Positions 14,395 to 17,087 of a DNA stretch of 17,087 bases are shown here, piece after piece. Position 1 is the first letter of the stretch. Each line of letters starts with the position of its first letter. Below the pieces are notes generated by a model, which was not told where the DNA came from, ran no database searches, and worked only from the letters and a program-made list of their open reading frames with translations. Source of the DNA: JAAYZH01 sp964479695 (lineage in GTDB: Bacteria > Bacillota > Clostridia > Saccharofermentanales > Fastidiosipilaceae). A program made the position numbers and the translations under genes. Location: positions 1-17,087 of the forward strand of contig CAYZSO010000042.1 in NCBI GenBank assembly GCA_964479695.1, given 5' to 3'.

Positions 14395-14428
14395 TTGTCT
14401 GAACTTGTAAGAATTTGTCTGAACTTGT
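14395..14428 (+). repeat. 20-bp period repeat upstream of the nitroreductase
   Basis: TTGTCTGAACTTGT occurs at 14395-14408 and 14415-14428, with related CTTGGTAA words just before. No clear promoter could be chosen in 14334-14490. Confidence 0.7.
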
Positions 14429-14505
14429 TGCAAAAACGTCGGGATAAGTAGCCTTAAGTCGTGCTATCCTTATATCGATGTGTTTCAGTACAAAGGAGAA
14501 TCACT

Positions 14506-15159
14506 ATGGCGAAATTAATCAACCGAGAATTTAAACATGATGTCCTTCACCTCATACAGGAACGTTGGTCTTCAAGGGCCTTCGATACGAAGAGACATCT
14601 TGAGGAAGAGGATCTTCAAGCTATTCTTGAAGCCGGAAGTTACGCGCCTTCCTGTTTCAATGAACAGCCATGGCGCGCGGTCGTGGCCAGAAAAGGCACA
14701 CCCGTGTTCGATGCTATTGTCTCTACCCTAACACCGGGGAACCAGGCTTGGGCGCCTTTTGCCGATGTACTCATGGTCATACTCAGCAAGAAAACCTTCA
14801 GCCGAAATGATCAACCAAACCGCTTCAGCCAGTTTGATGCCGGAGCAGCCTGGGGTTTCCTCCTGCTGGAAGCGCAGAAGAGAGGCATTTTAGCCCATCC
14901 AATGGGCGGTTATGATCTGGAGCAAATTCGCGAGAAACTACAGATCTCTGAGGATCTGGATATTTTGGCCATCGCAGCAATTGGCTACTACGGAAAAGGC
15001 GACTACTTACCTGAGAAATATAAGGCCCGCGAAGTTCCAAGTCCCAGAAGAAATGTCGAAGAACTTCTCATTCATCCGGTAATTGAAGAAACCGAAGAAA
15101 CCGAAGAAACCGCGCCAATCGAAGAAAATGATGAAAATGGAGAAACTGAGGAACAATAA
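14506..15159 (+). CDS. Nitroreductase-family FMN oxidoreductase
   Basis: 217 residues from the ATG at 14506, chosen because AAAGGAG (14492-14498) is correctly placed. A GTG at 14461 is open but has no ribosome site. FMN-binding motifs: RWSSRAFD (20-27), APSCFNEQPWRAVV (47-60), DAGAAWGFLLLEAQKRG (111-127) and AIAAIGYYGKGD (155-166). The family uses NAD(P)H and FMN to reduce nitro, quinone or related compounds. The true substrate is unknown. The last 25 residues are very acidic (EETEETEET, then EENDENGETEEQ) and partly coded by a 9-bp repeat. They lie beyond the normal family end. The next gene starts on the base after the stop. Confidence 0.9.
   Translation: MAKLINREFKHDVLHLIQERWSSRAFDTKRHLEEEDLQAILEAGSYAPSCFNEQPWRAVVARKGTPVFDAIVSTLTPGNQAWAPFADVLMVILSKKTFSRNDQPNRFSQFDAGAAWGFLLLEAQKRGILAHPMGGYDLEQIREKLQISEDLDILAIAAIGYYGKGDYLPEKYKAREVPSPRRNVEELLIHPVIEETEETEETAPIEENDENGETEEQ
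15085..15111 (+). repeat. 9-bp tandem repeat in the nitroreductase tail
   Basis: Three exact units of GAAGAAACC (15085, 15094, 15103), coding Glu-Glu-Thr. The frame is kept when units are gained or lost. Confidence 0.9.
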
Positions 15160-16338
15160 ATGTTAGATTTTACTTTTCAGAGCCCAACGAAATTCTATTT
15201 CGGCCATGACACAGAACTCAAGGTCGGTGAGGCAGTTCGCGAAACCGGCGCGCACAAAGTGCTCATCCATTACGGCTCCGGCTCAGCCGAACGATCCGGC
15301 CTTTTAAATCGTGTCCGCCAGTCTCTGGCCGATGCCGGTATAGCCTCAGTCGAACTAGGTGGCGTCGTGCCGAACCCTGAGCTATCTCTGGTCTACGAAG
15401 GCATTGAGTTAGGGCGAAGGGAGCAGGTCGATCTGATCTTGTCCGTCGGGGGAGGCAGTGCGGCAGATTCGGCCAAAGCCATAGCCATCGGCATTCCCTA
15501 TGAAGGGGATGTTTGGGATTTCTACAGCTCAGATGCAAAGCCTGAAAAAGGTATCCCTGTTGCCACAATTCTCACAATTGCCGCAACCGGTACAGAGGGT
15601 TCCCCGTCCTCGGTCATCAGCAACGTAACAGCCGACGGAGTCCTGAAGCGCGGCTGCGATTCTCAATTGATCCGCCCGGTCTTCAGTATTTTAAACCCTG
15701 AGCTCACCTACACCTTACCGAATTACCAGCTAGCAGCCGGCGCTACCGACATGATCTCGCATATCTTGGAACGCTATATATCCAATACGGTGGATGTCGA
15801 TTTGACCGATCGCATGTCAGAAGCTGTGATGCAGTCCGTCATCAGTGCTGCACCTCGTGCTTTGGCCGACAATACGGATTACGACTCGCATGCCACCCTA
15901 ATGTGGGCCGGGATGGTCGCGCACAACAACATTCTGGGTGTAGGCCGCCAGCAGGATTGGTCAACCCACCAGATCGAACACGAGATTTCCGCGGACTTCC
16001 AAGTCACTCACGGTGCCGGCCTGGCAGTGATTTTCCCGGCCTTTATGACCTATACCTGCAAGACCAACGTGAACCGCTATGTCCAATTCGCCACAAGAGT
16101 GATGGGTGTTCCAGATGATCCCTATCATCCGGAAGCGGTGGCCAAAGCCGGCATCAGCCGCTACAAAGCTTTTCTTTCTTCTATCGGCATGCCTCTGGAG
16201 CTGCGAGCTTTCGGTATCAAAGAAGAGGATATCCCCGACCTCGCAGCCCGCGTCAGGAGAAACAACGGCGACTATGTTGGCTATTTCCAACCACTCACGA
16301 CTTCCGATATCGAAGAAATCTTGAGACTCTGTTTGTAA
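15160..16338 (+). CDS. Iron-type (group III) alcohol dehydrogenase, BdhA/YqhD-like
   Basis: 392 residues, full length. The cofactor site has YGSGSAERSGL (38-48) and GGGSAADSAK (97-106), as in the NADPH-preferring butanol dehydrogenase/YqhD branch. The metal ligands fit that family by spacing: D197 and H201 (ATDMISHILERY), H270 (WSTHQIEHE) and H284 (VTHGAG). It interconverts an aldehyde and an alcohol with NAD(P)H. Butanol or other short-chain substrates are plausible but not provable here. The ATG directly follows the nitroreductase TAA with no gap, so the two are co-transcribed and probably translationally coupled. GAGGAA inside the upstream gene serves as ribosome site. A terminator follows at 16459. 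Confidence 0.93.
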   Translation: MLDFTFQSPTKFYFGHDTELKVGEAVRETGAHKVLIHYGSGSAERSGLLNRVRQSLADAGIASVELGGVVPNPELSLVYEGIELGRREQVDLILSVGGGSAADSAKAIAIGIPYEGDVWDFYSSDAKPEKGIPVATILTIAATGTEGSPSSVISNVTADGVLKRGCDSQLIRPVFSILNPELTYTLPNYQLAAGATDMISHILERYISNTVDVDLTDRMSEAVMQSVISAAPRALADNTDYDSHATLMWAGMVAHNNILGVGRQQDWSTHQIEHEISADFQVTHGAGLAVIFPAFMTYTCKTNVNRYVQFATRVMGVPDDPYHPEAVAKAGISRYKAFLSSIGMPLELRAFGIKEEDIPDLAARVRRNNGDYVGYFQPLTTSDIEEILRLCL

Positions 16339-16458
16339 AAGGCTATGCTTCTTCGTACAAAAAAACACATCGGAAGTTTCGAAGAAATTTCTCCGGAAAC
16401 TCGTAAATGAAACTCACAACAGAAAAACAATAGAAAAACAATAGAAAAAAGCAAGTAA

Positions 16459-16491
16459 AAAACCCGCGAAACGTCTTGTTCCGCGGGTTTT
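16459..16491. terminator. Bidirectional intrinsic terminator
   Basis: AAAACCCGCG (16459-16468) and CGCGGGTTTT (16482-16491) form a perfect 10-bp stem. The plus strand has TTTTC after it. The minus strand has a run of six T at the same place, 3 bases after the tRNA 3' end. It can end both the alcohol dehydrogenase transcript and the opposing tRNA transcript. Confidence 0.88.
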
Positions 16492-16494
16492 CTC

Positions 16495-16569
16495 TGGTGA
16501 CCCTAACGAGAATCGAACTCGTGATTCCGCCTTGAGAGGGCGGCGTCTTAACCGCTTGACCATAGGGCC
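16495..16569 (-). tRNA. tRNA-Glu (anticodon CTC)
   Basis: 75 bases on the minus strand including an encoded CCA (16495-16497). The acceptor stem GGCCCTA pairs with TAGGGTC (one G-U). D-arm TGGTCAAGCGGTTAAGA. The anticodon stem CCGCC/GGCGG holds the loop CTCTCAA, with anticodon CTC at 16536-16534. T-arm CGAGTTCGATTCTCG. The body closely matches the Bacillus tRNA-Glu pattern. It reads GAG. No other tRNA is adjacent. Confidence 0.97.
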
Positions 16570-16581
16570 GCAACAGCGTTG

Positions 16582-16587
16582 ATTATA
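16582..16587 (-). promoter_or_regulatory. Probable -10 box of the tRNA-Glu promoter
   Basis: On the minus strand TATAAT ends 12 bases before the tRNA 5' end. No good -35 is found at a 16-18 base spacing (TTGCTA is 20 bases away), so the promoter is only partly supported. Confidence 0.45.
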
Positions 16588-16826
16588 TTACCACTGACTT
16601 TGTTTCTTAGCAAGCAGTTTTTTACAACTAACTTATCCTCTACGAAGTCTCCTAGAAGTCTGTCCTCGTAGCTCCTCGAAGCACCCGAAGCACCCGAAGC
16701 ACTTCAGAAGCGATTCGAAAATTAAACAGCTGTCGAGCTGTAGCTAGCATTAACTAATTAATTTATTAGTGGCTAATAAATTTCTATATATATTAACTGA
16801 CATAAGTGGATTCTGCTATAGTATGA
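16588..16826. other. Gene-free stretch with a 9-bp repeat and possible promoter
   Basis: It contains three 9-bp units CGAAGCACC/CGAAGCACT (16677-16703) and an AT-rich section. A promoter-like pair CTGACA (16797-16802) and TAGTAT (16819-16824, 16-base spacer) or TATAGT (16817-16822) points rightwards. No coding sequence was seen. Confidence 0.5.
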
Positions 16827-16976
16827 GTGGAAAGTAAGAATATCAGACTAATCGGAGAAACATACGATGTGCGCAAAACTATTCTCAGCAGCGAGATAAT
16901 CGAGAATGATGCTCTCGTCAACCTACAAGTATTGTGGAATACCGATCCTGATGTGATGACATACTTAGTTGTCTGA
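16827..16976 (+). CDS. Possible 49-codon ORF, unrecognised
   Basis: An open frame from GTG (16827) to TGA (16974-16976) with protein-like composition: it contains LIGETYDVRKTILSSEII and NDALVNLQVLWNTDPDVM. No family is recognised. There is no ribosome site before the GTG, but a -10-like TATAGT ends 4 bases upstream. A GGAGAAA with ATG near 16866 opens another frame that stops after nine sense codons. A large hairpin follows the stop by 16 bases. It may be a small protein, a remnant of a gene, or chance. Confidence 0.3.
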   Translation: MESKNIRLIGETYDVRKTILSSEIIENDALVNLQVLWNTDPDVMTYLVV

Positions 16977-16992
16977 TTGAAATTGAAAAGGT

Positions 16993-17030
16993 AAGGAAAG
17001 CCGGAGAAGCAGCTCTCTCCGGCTTTCCTT
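16993..17030. terminator. Strong 15-bp hairpin, terminator-like
   Basis: AAGGAAAGCCGGAGA (16993-17007) and TCTCCGGCTTTCCTT (17016-17030) are perfectly complementary with an 8-base loop AGCAGCTC. No T run follows on the plus strand. The minus strand continues ACCTTTTCAATTT. It could be a terminator in either direction or another structured element. The last 57 bases of the window show nothing else. Confidence 0.6.
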
Positions 17031-17087
17031 AGTACCCTAAAATCCCGGGCGAATTATAACTAGGCATCGGGCAGGGCATCGAAAGCC

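Noticed and set aside
14461..14505. Upstream GTG start of the nitroreductase
   Set aside because: AAAGGAG is placed for ATG 14506, and the extra 15 residues do not resemble the family.

Overview
The window looks like a chromosomal segment of a low-to-mid GC Bacillota (Firmicutes) bacterium, most likely a member of the Clostridia. The supporting evidence is an infC-rpmI-rplT operon with a Firmicutes-style attenuator leader, strong AGGAGG-type ribosome sites, a tRNA-Glu with encoded CCA that closely resembles Bacillus tRNA-Glu, a paired TrkA/TrkA/TrkH potassium system, and a clostridial-type aconitase plus citrate synthase pair. Genus and species cannot be assigned from the sequence alone.

Layout. 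1-367 is an array of 71-bp tandem repeats built from two palindromes. It is followed by a G-rich 10-bp repeat and a lone GT4 lipid-type glycosyltransferase (512-1525). Next come a YgjP-like zinc metallopeptidase (1700-2395) and, convergent and overlapping its end, an adenine DNA glycosylase mutY on the minus strand (2370-3772). The mutY gene carries an in-frame 9-bp (Thr-Glu-His) tandem repeat. The assembly failed inside this repeat and left a 100-N placeholder. About 1.2 kb of gene-free, repeat-filled DNA follows (62-bp and 15-bp tandem arrays). Then comes the translation operon: promoter, attenuator leader, infC with an AUA start, rpmI, rplT and a terminator. A SpoU-family RNA methyltransferase and the potassium genes trkA1-trkA2-trkH (6530-10494) follow in the same direction. 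Aconitase and citrate synthase (10668-14064) form the citrate/2-oxoacid branch used for glutamate synthesis in many Clostridia. A small membrane protein, a nitroreductase and an iron-type alcohol dehydrogenase (14145-16338) follow. A bidirectional terminator separates these from a minus-strand tRNA-Glu(CTC). The last 500 bases hold only a possible 49-codon ORF and a strong hairpin.

The most striking property is the number of short tandem repeats (unit 9 to 71 bp), which occur at or near most gene junctions. Several of them straddle stop codons (acn, gltA), copy the end of a gene (infC) or lie inside coding sequence (mutY, trkH N-terminus, nitroreductase C-terminus). The best candidates for something new are the palindromic 71-bp array, the repeat expansion inside mutY, and the general pattern of repeats growing out of gene ends. 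No defence island, prophage, insertion sequence or CRISPR array was found.
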